Source: Nonomuraea maritima
GTDB taxonomy: Bacteria; Actinomycetota; Actinomycetes; Streptosporangiales; Streptosporangiaceae
DNA length: 64,000 bases
NCBI RefSeq assembly: GCF_900100395.1
Contig: NZ_FNFB01000001.1
Coordinates: 248,001-312,000, forward strand
Direction of reading: 5' to 3'
A program made the translations under genes and the position numbers. Positions 49,985 to 59,159 of the stretch are shown here, one piece after another. Under the pieces are notes generated by a model. The model searched no databases. It was given only the letters and a program-made list of their open reading frames with translations, and was not told the DNA's origin. Numbering within the stretch: the stretch's first letter is position 1; each line of letters starts with the position of its first letter.

Positions 49985-51568
49985 TCAGGTGAGGAAGTTC
50001 TTGAGCTCGAAGACGAGCTTGCGGATGTGGCCCGAGATCACCGGGGTGCCGAGGGCCTTGAGTCTCTGGCGGAACCACGGGTCGACGGACTGGACGCCCG
50101 AGCTGCTCACCGAGCCGACGGGGATGAGCTTCACCCCCGAACGGTGCACCGACTCGAAGTCGCTCATCAGCTGCCGGTTGTCGTAGAAGTCGGAGATCCA
50201 CACCACCGCGGTGTTGCGCGGGTCGGCGATCTTCGGCCTGGTCAGGCTCATCGCCACCGTGCCGTCGGTGCCGCCGCCGAGCGTGGTGCGCAGCAGCACC
50301 TCGAACGGGTCGTGCACCCACGGGGTCAGGTCGATCGCCCGGGTGTCGTACGCGATGAGGTGCACGTCGACCTTGGGCAGGCCGGTGAAGATCGACGCCA
50401 GGATGGTGCAGTTGACCATCGCGTCGACCATCGAGCCCGACTGGTCGACCACCACGATCAGGCGCGCCGGCGTGGTGCGGCGGGCGGTTCGCTTGTAGAA
50501 GAGCCGGTCGACGTAGAGCCGCTGGTCGTCAGGGCTCCAGTTGGTGAGGTTCTTCCAGATCGTACGGTCGAGGTCGAGGTTGCGGAACACCCGCTTCGGC
50601 GGCACCGAACGGTCGATGACACCGGCGCCGGCCTTCTCGACGTGGGTGCGGAGCACCTGGGCGACCTCGTCGACGAACCTGCGGATGAGCGCCTTGGCGT
50701 TGGCCAGCGCGACGCCCGACAGGTTGGACTTGTCGCGCAGGAGCTGCTCGATCAGCGACATGCTGGGCGTGAGCTGCCGGGCCAGCCCGGGGTCGGCGAG
50801 CACCTCGCGCAGGCGCATGCGCTTGACCAGGTCGGCCTCCAGGTCGGCGAGCACCTTGGCCAGCTCCTCGTCGCCGAGCCTGAACCCGTGACCACCGGGC
50901 CCGACGCCACGACCGGCCCCACCAGGACCACCGCCCGGCCCGGAACCAGCCGAGCCGGCACCACCGCCCTGCCCGAAGCCGGCCCCGCCAGCACCACCCA
51001 CCTGCCCGTGGCCCTCGCCGGGGACGTCGCCCGGCTCGTCGTCCGCGTCGCCTGGGGCGCCGCCCATGGCGCGTTGGAACCAGGCCGCGTCCTTCTTCCA
51101 GGTCTCCAGCCGGCCGGCGGTGACGCTGCCCGAGCCGGTCGTGAACACGTTGAGCAGCAGCTTGGAAACGAGCGCGGCACGCCGCACCTCTCCACCGTCA
51201 GCCGCTCCGTCACCGTCACTGTCGCTGTCGCCGTGCCCGGTCATGAGGCCCTCGAACTCGGGCCCCAGCTCGGGGAAGCGCTGCACCAGGGTGTCGATCG
51301 ACACGCCTGGGTCGAGCAGCGCGAGCGGCAGGCCGAGGTCGCCGACGATGCCGACGCCCGCGTTCTCGAGCGCGGGCTGCTCGTCGGCGCCGAACAGCCG
51401 GGACAGCAACCGCCAGTAGAGCACCTGGCGCCTGCTCTGGTCGGCGACCGGCAGTCCGTCGGCCGCCTGGATGCCCGTCGCGGGGTGGTCGTGCGGCAGT
51501 CCGTCGGCCGCCGGCGTGCCCGTCGTGGGGTGGTCGTGCGTCGTCTCGTTCCGCTGGTCGTCGGTCAT
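49985..51568 (-). CDS. vWA-domain protein of the MoxR cassette (YehP/CoxE-like)
   Basis: This 527-residue protein starts at ATG 51568, overlapping the upstream gene by ATGA. The N-terminus has two 15-residue repeats (DHPTTGTPAADGLPH and DHPATGIQAADGLPV), followed by a helical region. A Gly-rich low-complexity linker of ~50 residues lies around position 180-240. The C-terminal vWA domain carries the full MIDAS: VVVDQSGSM (DxSxS), the Thr in LGGGTDGTVAM and the Asp in VWISDFYDN. Such vWA proteins pair with MoxR ATPases in chaperone-like complexes. Confidence 0.88.
   Translation of the reverse strand: MTDDQRNETTHDHPTTGTPAADGLPHDHPATGIQAADGLPVADQSRRQVLYWRLLSRLFGADEQPALENAGVGIVGDLGLPLALLDPGVSIDTLVQRFPELGPEFEGLMTGHGDSDSDGDGAADGGEVRRAALVSKLLLNVFTTGSGSVTAGRLETWKKDAAWFQRAMGGAPGDADDEPGDVPGEGHGQVGGAGGAGFGQGGGAGSAGSGPGGGPGGAGRGVGPGGHGFRLGDEELAKVLADLEADLVKRMRLREVLADPGLARQLTPSMSLIEQLLRDKSNLSGVALANAKALIRRFVDEVAQVLRTHVEKAGAGVIDRSVPPKRVFRNLDLDRTIWKNLTNWSPDDQRLYVDRLFYKRTARRTTPARLIVVVDQSGSMVDAMVNCTILASIFTGLPKVDVHLIAYDTRAIDLTPWVHDPFEVLLRTTLGGGTDGTVAMSLTRPKIADPRNTAVVWISDFYDNRQLMSDFESVHRSGVKLIPVGSVSSSGVQSVDPWFRQRLKALGTPVISGHIRKLVFELKNFLT
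51450..51539. repeat. 45-bp tandem duplication inside the vWA gene
   Basis: Two adjacent 45-bp units (51450-51494 and 51495-51539) differ at only a few positions and encode the two N-terminal 15-residue repeats of the vWA protein. The reading frame is kept. Confidence 0.85.
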
Positions 51569-53070
51569 CGGCGCAGCAGCCGTCCTGCTCGTTCCCGCAG
51601 CACGGCGACCACGTCGCCGGCCTTGGCCTCCGCCTTGACCACCTTGGGGTCGGTGGGGCCCAGCGCCCAGTCGCCGGTGTGCGCGGTGACCGGCTTCTTC
51701 TTCACCGTCGCCTGCACGCCGAGCGGCTGCACGCGCCACTGCCCGGCGTCCCAGCGCAGCAACCCGACGCACGCCGTGGACGCGGCCACCAGCTCGGGCG
51801 TGAGCGGGCCGCAGGACGGCAGCCGGTCGAGGTCGAACCGGACGGTGCTGCCGCCCAGGGCGAGCGTGTCGCCCTCGACGGTGTAGCCCTCGATGAGGAC
51901 GGGCTCGGCGATGCGTACGGAATGGCGGTCGAGCGGCGTCACCGGGGGCGCCGTCGCGTCGGCGAGCCGCACCCGCGCTACCGCGAACGGGTCGGCCTCG
52001 TCCGCCGCGCTCGCCCGGTCGTCGTGCCAGACCAGGTCGCCGCCTGGGAGCAGCGGCATGCCGGAGATCTCGACGGCGAGGTGGCCGGCGAGCGCGCCGA
52101 GCAGGACGGGGTGCCCGGCCAGCATCCGCCACACGGTCGGGCCCACGATGGTGTCGACCTTGGCGGCGGCCACGCTGGTGCGGACCAGCCTGGACGGCCC
52201 TCCGCCCGTCGGTTCGAGGACGGCGTGAACCTGGAGGCGTACGGCGGTGGCGTGCTCGTGCACGTCGGCGCCCAGGATGAGCAGCCGCCCCGACACGAGC
52301 TCGCCCTCGCCCGGCGCGGCCTGCCACGGGCCCTGCTGCGCGAGCAGCAGGGCGCGCGTCCAGAGGTCGGCCCACCGGCGGGCCGGCACCCGGCCCATCG
52401 TCGCGACCGGGCTCGACGCGCGCAGCTCCGTGGCGAGGCCGTCGAGCAGCACCGCGAGGCCACGCAGCTCGGGCACGGTCAGCAGCGCCTCGATCACGCG
52501 GTCGGCCGAGGAGACGAGGTCGTGGTCGACGCCCCGCCACCCCACGATGGCGATCTCCCGCAGCCACCCCCGGCACCCGGCCAGCAGATTCGCCGCCTGC
52601 CCACGCACCGCCCCATCGCCCGCCGCGCCGCCTCCCGGCGCACCCGCCGCCGCGCCGCCCCCGGCGCGGTTCGTGGCCGGGCCGCTCGCGGTCTCCGTCG
52701 CATCGGACGGGGTGGCGTCGGAAGCCGGCGCGTCCCATGGGGCGCGGGCGCGGGCGAGTGCGGTGTCGAAGCGGGTGAGGAGGGCGTCGTGGACGGCGCC
52801 GAGCAGGGCGGCGCGGGCACCGGCCAGGACGGCCAGGTGTTCGTCGGTCACCGACCCCGCGGTCACCTTCGCCACGGCCTCGCCCACCCGCTCCCCGAGA
52901 GGAGTGGCCGCGAGCGCGGCCGCCAGGGCGGACAACGCGGCGGCCGGCTCCTCGGCGACCCGGGCGAACCCGTACACGAGCGCGTCGTCGAAGCCCGTCA
53001 CCAGGTCGAGCGCCTCGCCGGCCCCCGCAGGCACTTCGGCGAGTAACTCGTCCAGCTGCACGTCAAGCAT
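51565..53070 (-). CDS. DUF5691-like protein of the MoxR/vWA cassette
   Basis: This protein of ~501 residues starts at ATG 53070 with AAAGGGAG upstream. It has no known catalytic motif. There is an Ala/Leu-rich helical N-terminus, a low-complexity Ala/Gly/Thr insertion at about residues 115-165, then LLAGCRGWLREIAIVGWRGVDHDL and a beta-rich C-terminal half. Its place between the SWIM and vWA genes, with 4-base coupling to the latter, matches the DUF5691 member of related cassettes; that family assignment is by context and general appearance. It is probably an adaptor. Confidence 0.65.
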   Translation of the reverse strand: MLDVQLDELLAEVPAGAGEALDLVTGFDDALVYGFARVAEEPAAALSALAAALAATPLGERVGEAVAKVTAGSVTDEHLAVLAGARAALLGAVHDALLTRFDTALARARAPWDAPASDATPSDATETASGPATNRAGGGAAAGAPGGGAAGDGAVRGQAANLLAGCRGWLREIAIVGWRGVDHDLVSSADRVIEALLTVPELRGLAVLLDGLATELRASSPVATMGRVPARRWADLWTRALLLAQQGPWQAAPGEGELVSGRLLILGADVHEHATAVRLQVHAVLEPTGGGPSRLVRTSVAAAKVDTIVGPTVWRMLAGHPVLLGALAGHLAVEISGMPLLPGGDLVWHDDRASAADEADPFAVARVRLADATAPPVTPLDRHSVRIAEPVLIEGYTVEGDTLALGGSTVRFDLDRLPSCGPLTPELVAASTACVGLLRWDAGQWRVQPLGVQATVKKKPVTAHTGDWALGPTDPKVVKAEAKAGDVVAVLRERAGRLLRR

Positions 53071-53112
53071 CGGCGCTCCCTTTCGCGGCACGACCGTTCC
53101 GCTGCGTCGTCG

Positions 53113-53607
53113 TCATCGCGCCGCCGCTCTCGTCGCCGGGAACCAGTGGAGCTCAGGCAGCGGATCGGTGCTGCCGGGCACCTCGAGGTAGGCCAGGTGG
53201 CGCAGGAACCGGCTGAACACGACGGCCGCCGGGGTCTGCTCGACATGACCGTTGAGGTGCGCCATCAGGTCGCCGCCCTCCGGCACCTCGACCCTCAGGT
53301 AGCGGGCCACCCGGTCGAGGCCGTACTGCACGACCGCCTCGTCGGCCAGCAGGCGGATGTGCTTGCACGCCGCGCCGTACAGGCCGCCGCACGGCCGGTT
53401 GTTGTTGGTGCTGCAGCTCAGCTCGTGCGTGCCCGCGCCGATCGAGGAGACGTAGACCCGCTCGATGTCGGACCCGCTCGACACGACTCCCTGCAACCGG
53501 CCGTCCGCAAGCTCGACGAAGGGCACCTTCGCCAGCTTGCGCGGCCGTACGGAGGGCACCAGCCGCACGACACTGCGCTGCTCCCACGCGGTTTCTTCCG
53601 CGTCCAC
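53113..53607 (-). CDS. SWIM zinc-finger protein (YehQ-like)
   Basis: This 164-residue protein is the first gene of the cassette. The zinc-binding SWIM-like region is ELSCSTNNNRPCGGLYGAACKHIRLL, with a CKH terminal pair. It is followed by a helical tail and a VVFSRFLRHLAYLEVPG segment. The first ligand pair is spaced more widely than in classical CxCxnCxH, so zinc binding is likely but not certain. SWIM proteins bind DNA or proteins. It is shorter than YehQ of E. coli. Forty-two bases separate it from the next gene. Confidence 0.75.
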   Translation of the reverse strand: MDAEETAWEQRSVVRLVPSVRPRKLAKVPFVELADGRLQGVVSSGSDIERVYVSSIGAGTHELSCSTNNNRPCGGLYGAACKHIRLLADEAVVQYGLDRVARYLRVEVPEGGDLMAHLNGHVEQTPAAVVFSRFLRHLAYLEVPGSTDPLPELHWFPATRAAAR

Positions 53608-53720
53608 GACCTCAGAACCTCCCGCCCCAGCCGGCTCATGAGCGCAGGCGGGAATGCCCGCGCCTTCGGCGTACGGCTGATCGATGATCCGGGAAACTAT
53701 CCGAGGCCACCGACAGAATC

Positions 53721-53752
53721 GGGGGCCGGACGATCAAGCTCGTCCGGCCCCC
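53721..53752 (-). terminator. Terminator hairpin after the cupin operon
   Basis: A perfect 13-bp stem (53721-53733 with 53740-53752) with loop TCAAGC lies 7 bases beyond the cupin stop at 53759. It separates this operon from the MoxR cassette downstream. Confidence 0.85.
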
Positions 53753-53758
53753 GCAATG

Positions 53759-54172
53759 TCATTCGGACGCCACCGCCCATACCGGGTGCTCGCCCGGGGC
53801 CAGCTCCACGAAGTCGGGCAGGTCGCGCAGCGCCTCCTCGGCCCCGCCCGGCGTGTACGTGGCGATGATCCGCAGCGGACGCCACCCGGTGTTGAACGTC
53901 GAGTGCAGCGTCCCCATCGGGATCCAGACGGCGTCGCCGGCCCTGACCGTGAACTCGGGCCCGTCGCCGACCGTCTGGCGTCCCTCTCCCTCGATGATGT
54001 AGAGGACCTCGTCGGAGTGCAGGTGCTCGTGGCGGTCGTGCCCCTTGCCCGGGTTGATGACCACCTCGCCGAGCGAGGACGACGCCCCCTCGACGCCCGA
54101 GGGCGTCACGTGCCATTTGATCGAGCCCCAGTCGAACACCATCGTGGGCAGGGAGTCGGGTGTGCGGTGCAT
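53759..54172 (-). CDS. Cupin-domain protein
   Basis: This 137-residue single-domain cupin starts at ATG 54172 with AAGGAG 8 bases upstream. Cupin motif 1 is KGHDRHEHLHSDEVLYIIEGEG (His-x-His...Glu metal ligands), and motif 2 is DAVWIPMGTLHSTFNTG. All ligands are in place. It is the last gene of a three-gene operon with the Tm-1-like and PEP-hydrolase-like genes (20-base gap). It could be an isomerase, dioxygenase or small-molecule-binding protein in the same pathway. Confidence 0.87.
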   Translation of the reverse strand: MHRTPDSLPTMVFDWGSIKWHVTPSGVEGASSSLGEVVINPGKGHDRHEHLHSDEVLYIIEGEGRQTVGDGPEFTVRAGDAVWIPMGTLHSTFNTGWRPLRIIATYTPGGAEEALRDLPDFVELAPGEHPVWAVASE

Positions 54173-54192
54173 GACGCTCTCCTTCTCGGGGG

Positions 54193-55008
54193 TCACAGGC
54201 TCTTGAAAGCGCGGAGCTGGCCGGCGATGGCGCGCTCGGTGGGCAGCCGTTCCATCGAGGAGGCCCCGAAGAACCCGGCGATCCCGGTGGTGCGCTCCTG
54301 GATGTAGCGGACGTCGTCCGGCTCGGCGATGGGCCCGCCGTGGCACAGGACGATGACGTCGGGGTTCACGGCCACGGCCGCGTCGCGCATCTCCTGGACG
54401 CGGACGGCCGACTCGTCGAGGGTGAGCGCGGTCTTCGCGCCGATGCTGCCCTTGGTCGTCAGCCCCATGTGCGGGACGAGGATGTCGGCCCCGGCCCGCG
54501 CCATGGCGGTGGCCTGCTCGGGGGTGAACACGTAGGGGGCGGTGAGCAGGCCGCGCTCGGCGGCCAGCCGGATCATCTCGACCTCAAGGTCGTACCCCAT
54601 GCCGGTCTCCTCCAGGTTCGCCCGGAAGACGCCGTCGATGAGGCCGACGGTGGGGAAGTTCTGGACGCCGGTGAACCCCATCCGGGCCAGCTCGTCGAGG
54701 AACTGCGGCATGAGCCGGAACGGGTCGGTGCCGCAGACCCCGGCCAGCACGGGGGTGTCCCTGACGACGGGCAGCACCTCGCCGGCCATCTCGACGACGA
54801 TGGCGTTCGCGTCGCCGTACGGCATCAGGCCCGCCAGCGAGCCGCGTCCTGCCATCCTGAAGCGGCCGGAGTTGTAGATGATGATCAGGTCGACACCGCC
54901 GGCCTCGGCCGCCTTGGCGGACAGCCCGGTGCCGGCGCCCGCCCCGATGACGAGCCGGCCGGCCTGCTGCTCGGCACGGAGCCTGGCGATTGCCTCGTCG
55001 CGGTTCAC
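54193..55008 (-). CDS. Phosphoenolpyruvate hydrolase-like TIM-barrel protein
   Basis: This 271-residue protein starts at GTG 55008, overlapping the previous gene by GTGA. The sequence [41 protein letters not shown], with the following [18 protein letters not shown] and [13 protein letters not shown], is diagnostic of the PEP_hydrolase family (PF09370), including [19 protein letters not shown] near the end. It is a TIM-barrel enzyme of uncertain reaction, often beside or fused to a Tm-1-like (UPF0261) domain, as here. Confidence 0.9.
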   Translation of the reverse strand: MNRDEAIARLRAEQQAGRLVIGAGAGTGLSAKAAEAGGVDLIIIYNSGRFRMAGRGSLAGLMPYGDANAIVVEMAGEVLPVVRDTPVLAGVCGTDPFRLMPQFLDELARMGFTGVQNFPTVGLIDGVFRANLEETGMGYDLEVEMIRLAAERGLLTAPYVFTPEQATAMARAGADILVPHMGLTTKGSIGAKTALTLDESAVRVQEMRDAAVAVNPDVIVLCHGGPIAEPDDVRYIQERTTGIAGFFGASSMERLPTERAIAGQLRAFKSL

Positions 55009-56264
55009 ACGCTTCCTCTCTGTGTCGGTACGGGTGCCACCGCACCCCGGATGAGTTCGTTCAGCAGGTCGGCCGCGGCAACGGCGAACCCCGGGTCGTT
55101 GATGTCCTGCTCGTACACCGTCACCTGGACGTCGCTGCCGGCGACGGCGCTCAGCACGGCCTCGAAGCAGGCGGCGTCGGCGTCGGGGTCGTGGAAGGGC
55201 CCGCCTTCGACGTCCACGGCGGAGACCCCGCCGCGCGGGACGAGCAGCGCGACCGGCCCGGTGGCTGCGGCGAGCTTCGTGCCGATCGTCCGGCCGATCT
55301 CGGCGCACTCGGCCGGGGTCGTGCGCATGAGGGTGACGGTCGGGTTGTGGACGAGGAGCCGCCGGTCGCGGAACCGCCCGGGGACGGTGTCCAGCGGGCC
55401 GAAGTTCACCATGTCGACCGCGCCGAGGCTGACGACCTGCGGCACGCCGGCCGCCCCGGCCGCGGTCAGCCGGTCGGGACCGGCCGTCAGGACGCCGCCG
55501 ACCAGCTCGTCGGCGATCTCGGTGGTGGTCAGGTCGAGCACCCCGGCGAAGTGCCCGGCGGCGGCGAGCGCCTCCATGGCCCGCCCGCCCGAGCCGGTGG
55601 CGTGGAAGACGAGCACCTCGTACCCGAGCTCTTCGAGCCGGGCGCGGGCGGCGTCGACGGCGGGCGTGGTGACGCCGAACATGGTGGCGGCGACCAGCGG
55701 TCTGTCGCCTGAGGGCGGTCCTGCGGCCCGGCGTTGTTCGTGGGCGGCGGACATGGCGGCGACGGCGGCGGCCGCGTTGCCGAGGATCTGACGGGAGATC
55801 GAGTTGAGTCCTGCGATGTCGACGACGCTGTACATGAGCGTGACGTCGCTCTGCCCGACGTACGCGGAGACGTCGCCGGCCGCCATGGTGGAGACGAGCA
55901 CCTTGGGCAGCCCGACGGGCAGGACCCGCATGGCGGCGGCAGCGACGGACGAGCCGCCGCTGCCGCCGAGTGCGAGCATCCCGCTGACCTGGCCGCGGGC
56001 GTGCAGGTCACGGGTCACCGCGGCGGCGCCGTCCGCCATCGCGCGCAGGGCGGCGCCGCGGTCTCCCGAGCGCCGCAGCTGTTCCAGGTCGGCGCCGCCC
56101 GCCGCGGCGACCGCCTCAGGGCCGACGTCGGCGGCGAGCGTGCCGCCTCCCATGACGCCCACGTCGACCAGGACGACGTCCTGTCCGGCCGCCGCGACGA
56201 GGTCGCGGACGTAGGCGTATTCGCCGCCCTTGGTGTCGAAGGTCCCGAGCAACAACACGGCCAT
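55005..56264 (-). CDS. Tm-1-like ATP-binding protein (UPF0261)
   Basis: This 419-residue protein starts at ATG 56264 with AAGGAG 8 bases upstream; the GTG at 56273 is too close to the RBS. The N-terminus [21 protein letters not shown] is the UPF0261 hallmark. A nucleotide-binding loop follows, [22 protein letters not shown]. The C-terminal half carries [18 protein letters not shown] and [13 protein letters not shown]. Plant Tm-1, which blocks tomato mosaic virus replication, fuses this domain to a PEP-hydrolase-like barrel. The bacterial role is unknown; a metabolic function is likely. Confidence 0.9.
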   Translation of the reverse strand: MAVLLLGTFDTKGGEYAYVRDLVAAAGQDVVLVDVGVMGGGTLAADVGPEAVAAAGGADLEQLRRSGDRGAALRAMADGAAAVTRDLHARGQVSGMLALGGSGGSSVAAAAMRVLPVGLPKVLVSTMAAGDVSAYVGQSDVTLMYSVVDIAGLNSISRQILGNAAAAVAAMSAAHEQRRAAGPPSGDRPLVAATMFGVTTPAVDAARARLEELGYEVLVFHATGSGGRAMEALAAAGHFAGVLDLTTTEIADELVGGVLTAGPDRLTAAGAAGVPQVVSLGAVDMVNFGPLDTVPGRFRDRRLLVHNPTVTLMRTTPAECAEIGRTIGTKLAAATGPVALLVPRGGVSAVDVEGGPFHDPDADAACFEAVLSAVAGSDVQVTVYEQDINDPGFAVAAADLLNELIRGAVAPVPTQRGSV

Positions 56265-56387
56265 GCCTGACACTCCTTCGCGCCCCGGTTCGCCGACACG
56301 CGAGCCCGCCCGCGGGCGGACCGCACAGTGTGGCTTGCCCCGCGGTGCGGGCGATCAAGCGTGCCGGCGGCCCGCGCGCGGCGGATG

Positions 56388-57239
56388 TCAGAGGGCGCTC
56401 AGCTCGTCCAGCTGGTCAGGGCTCAGCGACACCGTGGACGCGGCCAGGTTCTCCTCCAGATGGGCGACCGACGAGGTGCCCGGGATCGGCAGGGTCACCG
56501 GTGAGTGGGCGAGCAGCCAGGCCAGGCCGACCTGGGAGGGCGTGACGCCGAGCGCCTTGGCGACGTGCTCCAGCGGGCTCCCGTGCCCGGCCAGCGCGCC
56601 CTTGCCGATCGGGCTGTAGGGGATGAACGCGATCCCCTCGCGCTCGCAGTGCCGCAGCACCTCCTCGGAGGTGCGCAGGGTGACGTTGTAGCGGTTCTGC
56701 ACGGAGACGATCTCGGCGACGCCCCTGGCCTGCTCCAGCTGCTCGACGGTCACCTCCGACAGGCCGATGGCGGCGATCTTGCCTTCGTCCTGCAGCGCCT
56801 TCAGCTCGCCCACCTGGTCCTCCAGCGGCACCTCGGGGTCGACGCGGTGCAGCTGCAGCAGGTCGAGCCGCTCGACGCCGAGCCGGCGCAGGCTCATCTC
56901 GACCTCCTGCCGCAGGTAGGCGGGGCGTCCCACGGTGTGCCACTCCCCCGGCCCGGTGCGCACGAACCCGGCCTTGGTCGCGATCAGCAACCCTTCCTGG
57001 TACGGGTGCAGCGCCGCACGGATGATCTCCTCGTTGACGTACGGCCCGTAGGAGTCGGCGGTGTCGATGAAGGTGACGCCGAGCTCGACCGCGCGACGCA
57101 GCACGCGCAGGGCCTCGTCGTGATCGCGCGGAGGCCCCCACACGCCTGGCCCGGTGAGGCTCATCGCTCCGTAGCCGAGCCGGTGCACCGTCTTGCCGGC
57201 GATGGTCAGCGTGCCCGTCAACGCGAGATCTATCGACAT
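56388..57239 (-). CDS. Aldo/keto reductase
   Basis: This 283-residue NADPH-dependent oxidoreductase has a TIM barrel with the AKR tetrad: Asp and Tyr in FIDTADSYGPYVNEEII, Lys in LIATKAGFVRTG and His in LDLLQLHRVDPEVP. The cofactor-binding ending IPGTSSVAHLEENLAAS is also present. It lies 123 bases upstream of the Tm-1-like gene on the same strand, so cotranscription is possible but not shown. The substrate is unknown. Confidence 0.92.
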   Translation of the reverse strand: MSIDLALTGTLTIAGKTVHRLGYGAMSLTGPGVWGPPRDHDEALRVLRRAVELGVTFIDTADSYGPYVNEEIIRAALHPYQEGLLIATKAGFVRTGPGEWHTVGRPAYLRQEVEMSLRRLGVERLDLLQLHRVDPEVPLEDQVGELKALQDEGKIAAIGLSEVTVEQLEQARGVAEIVSVQNRYNVTLRTSEEVLRHCEREGIAFIPYSPIGKGALAGHGSPLEHVAKALGVTPSQVGLAWLLAHSPVTLPIPGTSSVAHLEENLAASTVSLSPDQLDELSAL

Positions 57240-57395
57240 GGGTTCCCCGTTTCGTATGTCGGACGTGGGCCGTTTCCGGTCCGTGATCTAACGGATATCT
57301 GAGTCAATCTTCCCTATTTTGCATTTCATGAATACGTTTCCGGCTACGCGCAATTTTACGACTCCTGGCTCACCCTCCACCTTCGAGGAGCAACC

Positions 57396-59006
57396 ATGCG
57401 TTCCCGACTGCGCAAGGGCGTGCTCGGCGCTCTCACTGCCGTGGCCGTTGCGGTCTCGCCGCTGGCCTTAACGGGCACGGCGAGCGCCGCCCCGGGCGGA
57501 CCCGCCCACGAGCACGGCAAGGATCACCACCCGGGCAAGGGCCCGGGGAAGGACCACGGGAAGGACGCCGTCCGCAAGCTGGTCAAGGCCGTCTCCGGCA
57601 AGAACGTCAAGAAGCACCTGAAGGCGTTGCAGGCCATCGCCGACGCCAACGGCGGCAACCGCGTCGCGGGCAGCCCCGGGTTCGACGCCTCACGCGACTA
57701 CGTGGCCAAGAAGCTGCGCGCCGCCGGGTACGACGTGACGATCCAGCCCTTCGAGTTCACCTTCGACGGCTACATCACCCCGCCGGTGCTGCAGCAGACC
57801 GCCCCCGCGCAGAAGACGTACACGTTCGGCTTCTTCTCCGACTACGTGGCGATGGGCGACGCGCCCGCGGGCTCGGCCGCCGGCACCGTCCAGGCCGTGG
57901 ACCTCACCCTTCCGCCGGGACCGGACAACACCTCGACGTCGGGGTGTGAGCCGAGCGACTTCGCCGGTTTCGTGCCCGGCAACGTGGCGCTCATGCAGCG
58001 CGGCGTCTGCAACTTCCGGGTGAAGGTGGACAACGCCATGGCCGCCGGCGCCTCGGCCGCCATCGTGTTCAACGAGGGCCAGCCGGGCCGTACCGACGTG
58101 GACCTCAACCCGACGCTCGGCGGGCCGGGCGTGACGATCCCCGCGTTCTTCACCAGCTTCGCGGTGGGCCAGGAGCTGGCGGCCACCCCAGGCGCCGCGA
58201 TCAGCATGAACTGGGACCCGATCGTCGAGCAGCGGACGACCTACAACGTGATCGCGCAGAGCAAGAAGGGCGACCCGAACAACGTCGTCATGCTCGGCTC
58301 GCACCTGGACAGCGTCCAGGAGGGGCCCGGCATCAACGACAACGGCTCCGGCAGTGCCGGCATCCTCGAGGTCGCGCTGAAGTTCGCCAAGACCAAGCCG
58401 AAGAACCAGATGCGCTTCGCCTTCTGGGGCGCCGAGGAGTTCGGCCTGCTCGGTTCCGACCACTACGTGGCCACCCTGTCCGAGGAGGAGCGCGCCAAGA
58501 TCGCGCTGTACCTCAACTTCGACATGATCGCCTCGACCAACTACACGTTCGGCATCTACGACGGTGACGGCGACGCGTTCGGCACCGCCGGGCCCGCCGG
58601 GTCGGACGTGATCGAGGAGGACTTCGAGAAGTTCTTCGCCGCGAACCGGCAGCCGTTCACGGCGACCGCGTTCACCGGACGCTCCGACTACGGGCCCTTC
58701 ATCGCGGTCGGCATCCCGTCTGGCGGCCTGTTCACCGGCGCCGAGGTGCGCAAGACCGAGGAGGAGGCCGCGATCTTCGGCGGCACGGCCGGCATCCCGC
58801 TCGACCCGTGCTACCACAGCGCGTGCGACACGATCGCCAACATCAGTGACAAGGCGCTCGACGTGAACTCCGACGCCATCGCGACGCTGGCGGCGACGTA
58901 CGCGTTCGACACGGGCACGATCGGCACCGCCGAGCGCGCCCCGGCGGCGGCGAAGGCCGCGGCCGGCCACGGCCACACCCACAAGCCCGCGGACGCCGCG
59001 AGCTGA
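57396..59006 (+). CDS. Secreted M28 aminopeptidase with PA domain
   Basis: This 536-residue protein starts at ATG 57396 with GAGGAG 7 bases upstream. The signal peptide (residues 1-32, ...TGTASA-A) is followed by a His/Lys/Gly-rich linker. A PA (protease-associated) domain occupies about residues 130-270 (RGVCNFRVKVDNAMAAGASAA). The M28 zinc domain has GSHLDSVQEGPGINDNGSG (His, Asp), FWGAEEFGLLGSDHY (catalytic and metal Glu), YLNFDMIAS and CYHSACDT (last His). This matches Streptomyces griseus-type and PA-containing aminopeptidases. It releases amino acids from extracellular peptides. Confidence 0.93.
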   Translation: MRSRLRKGVLGALTAVAVAVSPLALTGTASAAPGGPAHEHGKDHHPGKGPGKDHGKDAVRKLVKAVSGKNVKKHLKALQAIADANGGNRVAGSPGFDASRDYVAKKLRAAGYDVTIQPFEFTFDGYITPPVLQQTAPAQKTYTFGFFSDYVAMGDAPAGSAAGTVQAVDLTLPPGPDNTSTSGCEPSDFAGFVPGNVALMQRGVCNFRVKVDNAMAAGASAAIVFNEGQPGRTDVDLNPTLGGPGVTIPAFFTSFAVGQELAATPGAAISMNWDPIVEQRTTYNVIAQSKKGDPNNVVMLGSHLDSVQEGPGINDNGSGSAGILEVALKFAKTKPKNQMRFAFWGAEEFGLLGSDHYVATLSEEERAKIALYLNFDMIASTNYTFGIYDGDGDAFGTAGPAGSDVIEEDFEKFFAANRQPFTATAFTGRSDYGPFIAVGIPSGGLFTGAEVRKTEEEAAIFGGTAGIPLDPCYHSACDTIANISDKALDVNSDAIATLAATYAFDTGTIGTAERAPAAAKAAAGHGHTHKPADAAS

Positions 59007-59012
59007 CCTCGC

Positions 59013-59050
59013 GCGGAAGGGGCCGGCACCGCGAGGCCGGCCCCTTCCGC
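59013..59050 (+). terminator. Terminator hairpin after the M28 peptidase gene
   Basis: A perfect 15-bp stem (59013-59027 with 59036-59050) with an 8-base loop starts 6 bases after the stop at 59006. Confidence 0.85.
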
Positions 59051-59159
59051 CGTACCAGGCCCTCCGGGCCATCGCCATCCAGGACGTCCCGGCCCCTTCC
59101 GCATGCCGGGACACCCGGGGGCCGCGGCCCCGCCGGGACACACGGGGCCACGGCCCCCT

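Noticed and set aside
48842..51886. A 1014-codon open frame on the plus strand antisense to the MoxR and vWA genes
   Set aside because: It is a shadow of third-position G/C bias. The protein is rich in Arg, Gly, Val and Asp with no domain, while the minus strand has clear Walker and MIDAS motifs.
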